From: Actinopolymorpha rutila
Lineage (GTDB): Bacteria; Actinomycetota; Actinomycetes; Propionibacteriales; Actinopolymorphaceae
NCBI RefSeq assembly: GCF_013407855.1
Contig: NZ_JACBZH010000001.1
Location: 3,472,001 to 3,536,000 of the forward strand
Length of the DNA: 64,000 nucleotides
Direction of reading: 5' to 3'
The notes below the pieces were generated by a model, which was not told the origin of the DNA, ran no database searches, and was given only the letters and a program-made list of their open reading frames with translations. Positions 9,531-17,583 of this stretch are shown one piece after another (positions within the stretch are counted from its first letter, which is position 1; each line of letters begins with the position of its first letter). The position numbers and the translations under genes are program-made.

Positions 9531-10109
9531 GTGCCCGGATCCCGCATACGTTCCGCCGTGCGCCTGCTGGTCGTCGACCCGCTGGACCGGCTCCTCCTCT
9601 TCCACGCCAACCCCGGCCGCGAACCCGCGGCCGGATTCTGGTTCTGTCCCGGTGGCGGCGTCCAGGCGGGGGAGTCGCCGCTGCGGGCAGCTGCCCGCGA
9701 GCTGCGGGAGGAGACCGGCCTGGAGGTCGATCCCGAACACATGCGGGGCCCGGTGTGGACCCGCCGGCACGTCGTACCCGTGGGCGGCGTGGAGGACGCG
9801 AGCGCAGCAGCCAACGGCGGAGGCACCGGGAACGCAGGGAACGCCGGAAACCCCGAAAGCCGCGAGGACCTCCTGGACCAGCGCGAGCAGTTCTTCGTCT
9901 ACCGCGCGCCCAACACTCCGGCGATCCACGCCATCGGTGACCCGTGGTCGGCGCGCGACGGCCACCAGGTCTATCGATGGTGGAGCCGGCGCGACCTGGA
10001 GGCCGGTCCCGCCGACGCGGCCGTGTTCGCGCCCCGCCGGCTGCCCGAACTGTTCCCGGAGATCCTCGCCGGGCGCTGGGAGGACCCACCCCGCGACGTC
10101 GGAGTCTGA
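9531..10109 (+). CDS. NUDIX hydrolase
   Basis: 192-residue NUDIX-fold pyrophosphohydrolase. The Nudix box runs through GGGVQAGESPLRAAARELRE and then ETGLEV. An Asn/Gly-rich insert (about residues 100-115) separates the box from the C-terminal half, which contains a WWSRRDL segment. GTG 9531 is taken as start because TATCGT stands exactly 7 nt before it, the geometry of a leaderless actinobacterial promoter; a longer form from ATG 9378 is possible but its extra residues look non-coding. Substrate unknown. Confidence 0.75.
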   Translation: MPGSRIRSAVRLLVVDPLDRLLLFHANPGREPAAGFWFCPGGGVQAGESPLRAAARELREETGLEVDPEHMRGPVWTRRHVVPVGGVEDASAAANGGGTGNAGNAGNPESREDLLDQREQFFVYRAPNTPAIHAIGDPWSARDGHQVYRWWSRRDLEAGPADAAVFAPRRLPELFPEILAGRWEDPPRDVGV

Positions 10110-10206
10110 CAGTGCGGACGCAGGCGCGTCCCGCCCGTCCGCCCGGCCTGCTGCCGCGTCGATAAGCGGTGGCCTGCACCGCCGCGTGGCCCTAGTGTCG
10201 GCTGCG

Positions 10207-11574
10207 ATGACTTCGACCGTACGAACCAACGGCCCCGCCGGCGACCTTCGCCGCGACCTGGGCGACGGCCTGGTGCTGCGCTGGTCGACGCCCGAGGACA
10301 CCGACGCCATCGCCGACCTCGCCGGCCGAGTGTTCCGCGACAACGACGACAGCCCGCCCAACGCGTTCATCATGGACATGGTCCGCCGCCACATGCGCGG
10401 CGACCACCCGCTGCTCGGACCCGACGACTACGTCGTGGTCGAGGACACCGGGGCGGAGCGGAAACGGCTCGTCGCCTGTGCGTGCTACCAGCAGGAGGAG
10501 TGGACCTACGACGGCGTTTCGCTTCCGGTCGGCCGGCCGGAAATCGTCGCCACGGACCCTGAATTCCGCCGCCGAGGACTCGTACGGACGATTTTCGATG
10601 CGCTGCACGACCGGTGCGACCAGGACGGAAAACTCGTCCAGTCGATCACCGGAATTCCGAACTTCTACCGGCAGTTCGGTTACGAGTACGCCGTCGACCT
10701 CGGCGGCACTCTCTCGTTTCCGCTCTCGCTGCTACCGGAGACGAAGGCCGACGAGCCCGAGCCGTACCGGCTGCGAAAGGCAACCAGGGAAGACGTTCCG
10801 GCCCTGATCGCGTGTTACGAGCAGAGCCAGCGGGGGAGTCTGGTGGTCTCCCGGCTCGGCGAGCGGTTCTGGGCGTACCACATCGACGCGGAGAACGAAC
10901 CCGACGCCAAACGCGGCTATGTCCGCGTACGAATCGTCGAATCCGGCGCGGGGGAGTTCTGCGGGCTGGTGGTGGCGCAGGGAAGTGGCACGCATTTCCG
11001 GGTCTCTCTGCTGGAATTCACGCCCGGTACCAACCTCGCCCGAGTTCGGCCCGCACTCGTGCGGGCACTGGTGGACCTCTCCGCGGAGAACCCCGCACCG
11101 GACGACACACCGGCCACCAAACTCGTCCTCGAACTCGGCCGGGACCACCCGTTCTACCCGATGATCCCGGCCGAGCACGGGCCCCGCCAGGACCCGCCGT
11201 ACGCGTGGTACGTACGGGTGCCGGACCTGCCCTCGGTGCTGCGCCGGATCGCCCCCGTGCTGGAACGACGGCTCGCGGACTCGGCCGTGGCCGGCTACGA
11301 GGGCGACCTGCTGCTCGACTTCTACCGCACCGCCGTCCGCCTCACGTTCACCGAGGGCAGGCTGACCGCCGTGCGGGACGACGGGCCGGCCGCCCGGCAG
11401 GACCGGACACCGCGGGCGGGTTTTCCGCAGCTGGTGTTCCTGCGGGCGCTGTTCGGGCACGCGTCGCTGGACGAACTCCGAACCGCCCACCCCGACGTCG
11501 GCACCGACGGCGCGGCCGGGCCGCTGGTGAACGCGTTGTTCCCCAAGCGGCCGTCGCGGCTGTTCGCCCCCTGA
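10207..11574 (+). CDS. GNAT family N-acetyltransferase, multi-domain (Eis-like architecture)
   Basis: 455 residues. The N-terminal GNAT domain (about 15-175) shows VATDPEFRRRGLVRTIFDAL, the acetyl-CoA pyrophosphate loop. A second GNAT-like segment follows (about 195-330), then a C-terminal region (about 350-455) resembling the sterol-carrier-like domain of Eis-type acetyltransferases. ATG 10207 lies 8 nt after TAGTGT, which suggests a leaderless mRNA. It is separate from the NUDIX gene by about 100 nt. Acceptor substrate unknown. Confidence 0.78.
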   Translation: MTSTVRTNGPAGDLRRDLGDGLVLRWSTPEDTDAIADLAGRVFRDNDDSPPNAFIMDMVRRHMRGDHPLLGPDDYVVVEDTGAERKRLVACACYQQEEWTYDGVSLPVGRPEIVATDPEFRRRGLVRTIFDALHDRCDQDGKLVQSITGIPNFYRQFGYEYAVDLGGTLSFPLSLLPETKADEPEPYRLRKATREDVPALIACYEQSQRGSLVVSRLGERFWAYHIDAENEPDAKRGYVRVRIVESGAGEFCGLVVAQGSGTHFRVSLLEFTPGTNLARVRPALVRALVDLSAENPAPDDTPATKLVLELGRDHPFYPMIPAEHGPRQDPPYAWYVRVPDLPSVLRRIAPVLERRLADSAVAGYEGDLLLDFYRTAVRLTFTEGRLTAVRDDGPAARQDRTPRAGFPQLVFLRALFGHASLDELRTAHPDVGTDGAAGPLVNALFPKRPSRLFAP

Positions 11575-11674
11575 GGCGCCCCTGAGGTAGGGACAAAGCG
11601 GTCAAACAGGCGCCGACCGGCCGGGGGCGCCGACGTGCTGGGCGGCTCCGGCCCGGCATGGCAGGATCTCGAAG

Positions 11675-12121
11675 GTGAGCAACACCCCGTCCCCGCAACG
11701 CCTGCGTGACCTCGCTCTGCTGCGCCGCGTCCGTGACCGGATCGACCGGGAGTACGCCCAGCCGCTGGACGTCGAGGCGCTCGCCCGTGGCGTGCACATG
11801 TCCGCCGGGCACCTGAGCCGCCAGTTCCGGCTGGCCTACGGCGAGTCGCCGTACGGCTATCTGATGACCCGCCGGATCGAGCGCGCGATGGCGCTCCTTC
11901 GCCGGGGCGACCTCAGCGTCACCGAGGTGTGTTTCGAGGTCGGCTGCGCGTCGCTGGGCACCTTCAGTACCCGATTCACCGAACTGGTCGGTATGCCGCC
12001 GAGCGTCTACAAACGCGAGGCGGCACAGGGGAGCGCGCAACTGCCGGCGTGTGTGGCCAAACAGGTGACCAGACCGATCAGGAATCAAGAAGCACGGCCG
12101 ATGGAGGCGCGGTTAGCGTGA
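11675..12121 (+). CDS. AraC family transcriptional regulator (DNA-binding domain only)
   Basis: 148 residues consisting mostly of the double helix-turn-helix AraC domain (residues 20-115): HMSAGHLSRQFRLAYGESP and VCFEVGCASLGTFSTRF. No ligand-binding domain is present, so it resembles SoxS/MarA-size activators. The GTG start is 7 nt after CAGGAT, possibly leaderless. The stop overlaps or abuts the next VOC gene, so it probably controls the two VOC genes downstream. The tail of about 30 residues is basic and unconserved-looking. Confidence 0.85.
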   Translation: MSNTPSPQRLRDLALLRRVRDRIDREYAQPLDVEALARGVHMSAGHLSRQFRLAYGESPYGYLMTRRIERAMALLRRGDLSVTEVCFEVGCASLGTFSTRFTELVGMPPSVYKREAAQGSAQLPACVAKQVTRPIRNQEARPMEARLA

Positions 12122-12126
12122 CCGAC

Positions 12127-12537
12127 ATGGACATCACCATTCACACCAGCGTCCTCCCGCACGAGGACCCGGAGGCCTCCCTGGCCTTCTACCGCGACAG
12201 GCTCGGCTTCGAGGTCCGCCAGGACGTCGGAAAAGGCACCATGCGCTGGATCACCGTCGGACCGCCCGGCCAGCCCGACACCTCGATCCTGCTGGCACCG
12301 CCGTTCGCCCACCCGGGCATCACCGACGACGAGCGCCGCACCGTCGCCGAGATGATGGCCAAGGGCACCTATGGCTGGATTCTCCTTGCCACCAAGGATC
12401 TTGACGGTACGTTCGAGAAGGTTCAGGCGGGCGACGTGGAGGTCGTGCAGGAGCCGACCGACCAGCCGTACGGCGTCCGCGACTGTGCCTTCCGGGACCC
12501 CGCGGGCAACATGGTCCGCATCCAGGAGGTCCGCTGA
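12127..12537 (+). CDS. VOC (glyoxalase/bleomycin-resistance) family protein
   Basis: 136-residue single VOC-fold protein starting MDITIHTSVLPHEDPEASL. It has the paired beta-alpha-beta modules, with YRDRLGFEVR in the first half and a terminal YGVRDCAFRDPAGNMVRI. A GTG at 12118 that overlaps the AraC stop as GTGA is an alternative start nine bases upstream and would give translational coupling. The enzyme activity is unknown; such proteins are metal-dependent lyases, dioxygenases or binding proteins. Confidence 0.82.
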   Translation: MDITIHTSVLPHEDPEASLAFYRDRLGFEVRQDVGKGTMRWITVGPPGQPDTSILLAPPFAHPGITDDERRTVAEMMAKGTYGWILLATKDLDGTFEKVQAGDVEVVQEPTDQPYGVRDCAFRDPAGNMVRIQEVR

Positions 12538-12538
12538 C

Positions 12539-13153
12539 ATGGCCGCCATCAGGTCGATCACCATCGAGGCAGCCGACCCCGCCGCCGCGAACGCCTTCTA
12601 CGACAGGGCTTTCGGGCTGGGCGACACGATCCGTACGCAGGCCGGCGACGCGCCGACGGCCGGTTTCCGCGGGTGTGCGCTGTCGCTGGTGGTGTCACAA
12701 CCCGGCACCGTCGACAGCCTGATCGGCACCGCGGTGGAAGCCGGCGCCACGACGCTGAAGCCGGCCACGAAGAGCTTCTGGGGTTACGGGGGAGTCGTCC
12801 AGGCGCCCGACGGCACCATCTGGAAGGTCGCGACCTCGGCGAAGAAGAACACCGGCCCGGCCACCCGCAACGTCGACGACATCGTGTTGCTGCTCGGCGT
12901 GGGAGACGTCAAGGAGAGCAAGCAGTTCTATGTCAACCATGGTTTGACAGTGAGCAAGAGCTTCGGCAGGAAGTACGTCGAGTTCGACGGCTCGTCCTCG
13001 TCGGTCAAGCTGGCGCTTTACGGGCGCAAGGCCGCGGCCAAGGACGTCGGCGTCGACCCGGACGGCTCCGGATCACACCGCATCGTCATCGGCACCGACG
13101 ACGGACCGTTCACCGACCCCGACGGCTTCGCCTGGGAGCGGGCGTCAGCCTGA
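12539..13153 (+). CDS. VOC family protein, two-module
   Basis: 204 residues with two successive VOC-like halves (about 1-95 and 115-204). The first contains ADPAAANAFYDRAFGLGD, the second LGVGDVKESKQFYVNHG. It begins one base after the previous stop, so it is co-transcribed with the AraC and first VOC genes. The Lys/Thr-rich link (about residue 100) is typical of glyoxalase-like proteins of actinomycetes. Substrate unknown. Confidence 0.8.
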   Translation: MAAIRSITIEAADPAAANAFYDRAFGLGDTIRTQAGDAPTAGFRGCALSLVVSQPGTVDSLIGTAVEAGATTLKPATKSFWGYGGVVQAPDGTIWKVATSAKKNTGPATRNVDDIVLLLGVGDVKESKQFYVNHGLTVSKSFGRKYVEFDGSSSSVKLALYGRKAAAKDVGVDPDGSGSHRIVIGTDDGPFTDPDGFAWERASA

Positions 13154-13197
13154 GACAGCGCAACGCCGAGGTGCGTGTGGCCAGGCCACCGCGGGAG

Positions 13198-13875
13198 TCA
13201 CCCCAGTACGCCTACCAGGGCGCGGACGATCACGGTGTCCACGTCGAGCTCGTCGCGGACGTTGCCGTCAGCCGGGGCAGCGGCGAGTAAGGCGGACAGA
13301 CGGGGGTGACTTCCCGCGGCGGCGACGTGGCGAAGGTAGGCGGATCGGTGCACGGCGCCGGTGTCCGCGGCAGCCAGCTCGTTCTGGACGAAGAGCGCGG
13401 TCAGGCCATTGAGAAGAGCAAATGCCTCGAGCTTGCGAGTCGCGTCGGCCGGGTGGTCGGCGAGCACGGTGAGGACGTGCTCCATGAGGTCGATCCCGTG
13501 GGGGCCGAGGCTGGGCCGGCGCATGACCATGGTCGGCAGCCACGGGTGGCGGCGCATGATCTGCCGGGCCTGACGGGCGATGCCCAGCAGGTCGGCCTGC
13601 CAGTCACCACTGGGCGCGGGCAGGTGGTATTCGCTCCCGGTGCTGTCGGTCATCAGGTCGAGCAGGTCGTCGCGGGTGGCCACGTAGCGGTACAACGAGG
13701 CGGCGCCGGTACCCAGAACCGATGCGACTCGCCGCATGGAGACGGCCGCCAGGCCCTCGCGATCGGCCAGCTCCACCGCGGCAGCGGTGATCTCGGCGCG
13801 ACTGCGCTCGGCGGGGCGTCCGAGTGGTGCCTGCTCCGGCCGCATCCAGATCACCGGCTCCTGCTGTCCTGCCAC
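13198..13875 (-). CDS. TetR family transcriptional regulator
   Basis: 225 residues. N-terminal helix-turn-helix (about residues 20-65) with ADREGLAAVSMRRVASVLG and LYRYVATRDDLLDLM; the C-terminal half resembles the TetR_C ligand-binding domain. GTG 13875 is preferred because GGAGG lies 5 nt before it; an in-frame GTG 6 nt upstream would overlap that ribosome binding site. It diverges from the hydrolase at 13951 and the 75-nt gap carries a 32-bp perfect palindrome, so it most likely represses both itself and the hydrolase. Confidence 0.88.
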   Translation of the reverse strand: MAGQQEPVIWMRPEQAPLGRPAERSRAEITAAAVELADREGLAAVSMRRVASVLGTGAASLYRYVATRDDLLDLMTDSTGSEYHLPAPSGDWQADLLGIARQARQIMRRHPWLPTMVMRRPSLGPHGIDLMEHVLTVLADHPADATRKLEAFALLNGLTALFVQNELAAADTGAVHRSAYLRHVAAAGSHPRLSALLAAAPADGNVRDELDVDTVIVRALVGVLG

Positions 13876-13906
13876 CGTCACCTCCAGGTCGACCCGAGCC
13901 TACTTG

Positions 13907-13938
13907 TCGCGTACGGTGTTCGCGAACACCGTACGCGA
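13907..13938. promoter_or_regulatory. 32-bp perfect palindrome, probable TetR operator
   Basis: Half-site TCGCGTACGGTGTTCG (13907-13922) is followed directly by its exact reverse complement (13923-13938). It lies midway between the divergent TetR and hydrolase genes and would overlap both promoters. Confidence 0.85.
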
Positions 13939-13950
13939 ATTGGAGGGACG

Positions 13951-14862
13951 ATGACGCGCTTCACGCTCAACGGCCAGATCAGGATCGCCTTCGAGGACCT
14001 GGGCGGAGCGGGCGGCGACCCGCTGCTGCTGGTCATGGGGCTGGGAGCCTCCCGGTTCTGGTGGCCGGACGGCCTGGTGTCCGAACTGCTCTCGCGCGGC
14101 TTCCACGTCGCCGCCTACGACCAGCGCGACGCGGGCGAGTCCACCCACCTGCCCGACCGCCGCGACGGCTCACCGATCAGAGCCCTGGTGCACCGTGGAG
14201 CTCCGGCCTACAGCGCCGAGGACCTCGCAGACGACGCGGTCGCCGTCCTCGACGCCCTCGGCTGGGAACGCGGCCACCTCTTCGGCCACTCGATGGGCGG
14301 GCTCGTCGCACAGCGCACCGCGATCCGCCACCCGAAGCGCGTGCTGAGCCTGACCTCCTCCTCGGCTGTCCCCAGCGATGCCGGCGGCCCGAGCGTGCTG
14401 CGTTACGTGCGCCTCGGGTGCCTGCCTCGTCTCGCCCGGCTCCACCACCCGGACACCCCTCAGGGCAACCTGAACATGGCCGTGGCAGTCGCCCGCCTGC
14501 TGGCCGCGCGCGGCCAGCACGTCGACGAACGCGACGTGCGCGATTTCGTCGACAAGGAGGCAGCCCACCAGGTCGCCGGCCTGCGCGACAAGAAGGCGCA
14601 GAGCCGTCAGATCGGCGCGAGGTGGCACGGGGGAGTGCTCGCCGAGATCGCCGCGCCGACCCTCGTGCTGCACGGCGAGGGCGACCCGCTGGTGCGCCCG
14701 TCGGCCGCGCACGACCTCGCCGACGCCGTACCCGGTGCCCGGCTGCGCACCCTGCCAGGTGTCGGCCACTTTCTCACCCGCGACGTCTGGGCCACATGCG
14801 CCGACGAACTGCGCGCGCTGGCCGACCGCGCCAACGAGGTCGACGGGGCTGCACACCGCTGA
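13951..14862 (+). CDS. alpha/beta hydrolase
   Basis: 303-residue alpha/beta-hydrolase related in layout to RdmC-type methylesterases. Features are LLLVMGLGASRFWW (oxyanion region), YDQRDAGES, nucleophile elbow GHSMGG, the acid-bearing LVLHGEGDPLV, and GVGHFL with the catalytic His. ATG 13951 follows GGAGGG at 4-5 nt spacing. It is probably repressed by the divergent TetR protein and induced by that regulator's ligand, which may be its own substrate. Confidence 0.87.
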   Translation: MTRFTLNGQIRIAFEDLGGAGGDPLLLVMGLGASRFWWPDGLVSELLSRGFHVAAYDQRDAGESTHLPDRRDGSPIRALVHRGAPAYSAEDLADDAVAVLDALGWERGHLFGHSMGGLVAQRTAIRHPKRVLSLTSSSAVPSDAGGPSVLRYVRLGCLPRLARLHHPDTPQGNLNMAVAVARLLAARGQHVDERDVRDFVDKEAAHQVAGLRDKKAQSRQIGARWHGGVLAEIAAPTLVLHGEGDPLVRPSAAHDLADAVPGARLRTLPGVGHFLTRDVWATCADELRALADRANEVDGAAHR

Positions 14863-14877
14863 CCGGCATGCGCTATC

Positions 14878-14947
14878 CCTCAGTCGCTGGCGAGGGGTGA
14901 GCTGTCGATGGCCTCAGCAGCGGCACTCATCGTCCATGTAGACAGAC
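14878..14947 (-). pseudogene. decayed copy of the recombinase 3' end
   Basis: 70 bases match the last 75 bases region of the tyrosine recombinase gene (15607-15681) with 3 substitutions and one 5-nt deletion. Read on the minus strand it begins with the VYMD codons, then loses frame at the deletion. The copy has the same orientation as the intact gene and lies about 730 bp beyond its stop, on the other side of the GNAT gene. It is either the remnant of a second recombinase gene or a duplicated attachment-like site. Confidence 0.8.
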
Positions 14948-15006
14948 CCCGACGTTCGGGACCCGCACCGCTAGCATGCCGGGCAGATCCGCTCGTCTGA
15001 AAGGTC

Positions 15007-15558
15007 GTGCGCTCCTTGTCGTCGACATCTACCGCGAAGCCTGGTCCGAACCCTTGGCGTCTCAGACTTCTGACAAGCAGCGAGGCACTCCCGCTCGCAG
15101 CGGAGATCTGGACCTGTTATGACCAGGTCTTCGGCGACTTCGGGGACTACGCCACCTGGCGTTCGGACCTCTTCGCACGCCATGCCGGACGGGACGGCTT
15201 CCGCCTGGCGGCCGCAACCGACGACGACCAGATGATCGGGTTCGCCTGGGGTTACCTCGGTCGGCGAGGTCAGTACTGGTCTGATCTGGTCTACGAGGCA
15301 CTCCCACACGACGTGGCCTCGAAGTGGGTCGGGAACCACTTCGAGTTCGTCGAACTGGCTGTCCTGCCCGCGTATCGCGGCAACGGCCTCGGCCGGGCGC
15401 TGCACGATCTGTTGCTGGACGGCGTGCGGCGGCCCTGCCTGCTGAGCACCAGTGACGAGCCGGATGACCCGGCCGTGCATCTGTACACCCGTTCGGGATG
15501 GAAGAGCCTGGGGACGCTGCGGCCCGGCGTACAGGTGATGGGCCACGACCGCACCTGA
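15007..15558 (+). CDS. GNAT family N-acetyltransferase
   Basis: 183 residues. The acetyl-CoA site reads LAVLPAYRGNGLGRALHDLL (about residues 117-136), with a late VHLYTRSGWKSLG typical of GNAT ends. The N-terminal 20 residues are Ser/Thr/Pro-rich and the true start may be later than GTG 15007; AAAGG is only 2 nt before this GTG. The gene lies alone between the two direct copies of the recombinase end, and so would be lost by recombination between them. The acceptor is unknown. Confidence 0.78.
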   Translation: MRSLSSTSTAKPGPNPWRLRLLTSSEALPLAAEIWTCYDQVFGDFGDYATWRSDLFARHAGRDGFRLAAATDDDQMIGFAWGYLGRRGQYWSDLVYEALPHDVASKWVGNHFEFVELAVLPAYRGNGLGRALHDLLLDGVRRPCLLSTSDEPDDPAVHLYTRSGWKSLGTLRPGVQVMGHDRT

Positions 15559-15606
15559 AGCGGCCGCTCTGTCGTTTCCCAGCGATGATCTCGGTCGGGC
15601 AGCGAG

Positions 15607-15681
15607 CCTCAGTCGCTGGCGAGGGGCGAGCTGTCGATGGCCTCGGCGGCGGCACTCATCGATTCGTCCATGTAGACAGAC
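15607..15681. repeat. direct repeat, intact copy in the recombinase 3' end
   Basis: Partner of the 14878-14947 copy (67 of 70 aligned bases identical plus a 5-nt gap). It includes the stop codon, the last about 23 codons and the start of the active-site Tyr region of the recombinase gene. Confidence 0.8.
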
Positions 15682-16670
15682 GTCGTGGCCAGGCTGGAAT
15701 GCCCGGCGATCTGGGCGACCGTTGCGATGTCGACGCCGGCCCGGGCGAGAACCGTCAGCGCCGTGTGCCGGAGGGAGTGCGGTGTCGCCCGGCGGCCGAG
15801 GAACTCCTTGGTGTAGCGCTCGACCATGCGCTGCAGGTCACGTGGAGAGAGCCGCTTCCCGCGCACGGACACGAACAACGCGCTGGCCGCGTCCTCGACC
15901 CTGATGCGCTCCGCCCGGTCGAGGGAGGTCGGCTGCGGAGGCGGCGGACGCTCCTCGGCGAGGTACCGCTCGATGGTTCTGAGGGTCGCCGACGACAGCG
16001 GCAGGTCGCGGGTCTTGCCGCCCTTTCCGCGTACGTGCAGAACCGGCGTTCGGGTCTCCTCGTGCAGCCGGATGTCGCTGCGGTTGGCGCCGCACAGCTC
16101 CGAAACCCGTGGCCCCGACTCGACCAGGAGCCGCAGGATCGCCTCGTCGCGAACGGACAGCCTCTGGTCGGCACGCAGGGATTCCTGCGCCCGCCGGCTC
16201 GGCGAGGCTCGCAGCAGCAGCGCCTCGTCGACCCGCAGCCCGAGCCGGGAGCCCGCGGCTCGCCGCGGTGTGCGCGGGGCAGCCACCCGGGTGGTGGGAT
16301 CGACCTGGACGTAACCCTTGTCGGTGGCCCAGCGAAACAGCCCACGTACGGCGGCGAACCAGCGGGCCAGCAGGTGCTGACCGCGACCTGGGGGAGTGGA
16401 GCCGTCCTCGGCGATCTTCAGGCCCTTCGTGAAACGGCGATCGGGTGCTTTGGCGATGGCCGTCAGCGCGACTTCCAGCTGGTCGGCCTCGATCGAGTCG
16501 AGCATCGTGTCGGGGCCCAGGAGAGTGGTGAAGTCGTCGAGGTCGCGGTGGTAGGCGTGGAGAGTGGCGGCGCTGAGCTGGGAACGCATGACGCGACGCT
16601 CGAGCACCTCCAGATACTCCAGCACGGCATCGTGCACGGTCATCGTCGACGCCGATTTCGGCTCACTCAT
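15609..16670 (-). CDS. XerC/XerD-like tyrosine recombinase
   Basis: 353-residue site-specific recombinase. The N-terminal SAM-like core-binding domain (about 10-125) is followed by the catalytic domain with all active residues visible: Arg in ESGPRVSEL, Lys in RGKGGKTRDLPL, HSLRHT, the second His in AGHSSLATTS, and the Tyr in VYMDES. It is longer than XerC/D (about 300), with a proline-rich loop RPPPPQP in the catalytic domain. ATG 16670 stands 7 nt after TACGTT, so the message is probably leaderless. It may be a resident integrase rather than the dif recombinase. Confidence 0.85.
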   Translation of the reverse strand: MSEPKSASTMTVHDAVLEYLEVLERRVMRSQLSAATLHAYHRDLDDFTTLLGPDTMLDSIEADQLEVALTAIAKAPDRRFTKGLKIAEDGSTPPGRGQHLLARWFAAVRGLFRWATDKGYVQVDPTTRVAAPRTPRRAAGSRLGLRVDEALLLRASPSRRAQESLRADQRLSVRDEAILRLLVESGPRVSELCGANRSDIRLHEETRTPVLHVRGKGGKTRDLPLSSATLRTIERYLAEERPPPPQPTSLDRAERIRVEDAASALFVSVRGKRLSPRDLQRMVERYTKEFLGRRATPHSLRHTALTVLARAGVDIATVAQIAGHSSLATTSVYMDESMSAAAEAIDSSPLASD

Positions 16671-16677
16671 GGCCCAA

Positions 16678-16726
16678 AACGTACCATGTCGTGTAAGTGC
16701 TATTACACGACGTGAATCCTGATTCA
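16678..16726 (-). promoter_or_regulatory. recombinase promoter with two adjacent palindromes
   Basis: On the minus strand the -10 box TACGTT is at 16678-16683. Over the expected -35 region lies GTCGTGTAA-N6-TTACACGAC (16688-16711), and next to it TGAATC-CT-GATTCA (16713-16726). This is a likely operator pair controlling the recombinase. Confidence 0.6.
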
Positions 16727-17501
16727 GCGACGGCTTGCTCTCGGCCTTCGACGCTCCGTGACAGCAAGACCCGCAGGCCATACAGGGCGTTTTCACTACG
16801 CGGCGTCATCGTCTCGCCAGCGGTCAGCACCCGCGCTGACCTGCGGCGATGCCTGATCGCCAGCCTTGGGATGGGTGCGTGGGCGGGTGGTCGATGACTG
16901 CGGAGCACGCCAGGGCCGCTGTGAACGCCAAGACGTCAGAATCCTGAGCTGTCCGCAGTCTGCCTTCCACGTACTTGACGCGTGTCGCATCTCAGGTGCG
17001 TACGGAATGGAGCGCAACGCACGGCACGGCTCGTCGCCGTCGAAGCCTGAGCAAGGTCGGCCGGGCGGGATCGACTGCATCGAACGGTCCGCACGAACGT
17101 CGTAGGGAAGCCCCTCTCGGCCGTCCCCAGCCTCCCTGGCGTTACGCCGATAATGAACATTATGTCAACTGACAAGAGTTGAGTGCTCCTGAACCCTCTC
17201 CTCTGCTGCTCAGCTCTCCGGACCCGAACGCCGCGAGCGGAACACCAGTGAGCCGCATGCATCGACCGACCCACACGCGGCACCTGGCGAAACTCATGGC
17301 GTTCGCGGCCCGCACGACATCGCCGCACGAGACATCACCGCGTTCGTCTCGCTGAAGGCCGAGCCGTCATCCCCGGGTTCCCAGGACGACCGACCATCCA
17401 CGTCGCGTAACGCAGAAGTACGCCATGGAGCCGAGGCCGGCCCACCTCTCCCCCGTGACCAACTCCTTTGACCAACCCGCCCCTGAAAGTCCGGGAATCC
17501 G
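16727..17501. other. gene-poor, relatively AT-rich stretch with a double palindrome
   Basis: About 775 bases with no open frame that reads like a protein in any direction and with a visibly lower GC content than the flanks. At 17150-17182 are ATAAT-GAAC-ATTAT followed by TCAACT-GACAAG-AGTTGA, the most AT-rich spot of the window. It may be a decayed insertion or a regulatory/recombination site for the neighbouring recombinase. Confidence 0.5.
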
Positions 17502-17528
17502 TGTCGAATCCGGCCCGAGGTGTTCGTC
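17502..17528 (+). promoter_or_regulatory. ECF42-type promoter, copy A
   Basis: TGTCGA (17502-17507), 17 nt, CGTC (17525-17528). Aligned to copy B at 17822-17848 the elements, spacer and following bases (GCAA.GGTG) agree closely. It stands about 55 nt before the damaged small ORF at 17584. Confidence 0.5.
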
Positions 17529-17583
17529 GCAATGGTGCGTGGCCGCCTACGAGCGGCGCCAGAACCACTGATGCGAGGGAACC

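Noticed and set aside
16727..17501. Insertion-sequence remnant
   Set aside because: No terminal inverted repeats or transposase fragments were found, so it is only reported as gene-poor.
17500..17520. tRNA-like TGTCGAATCC segment
   Set aside because: No cloverleaf stems could be drawn around it, and it fits the ECF-type promoter better.
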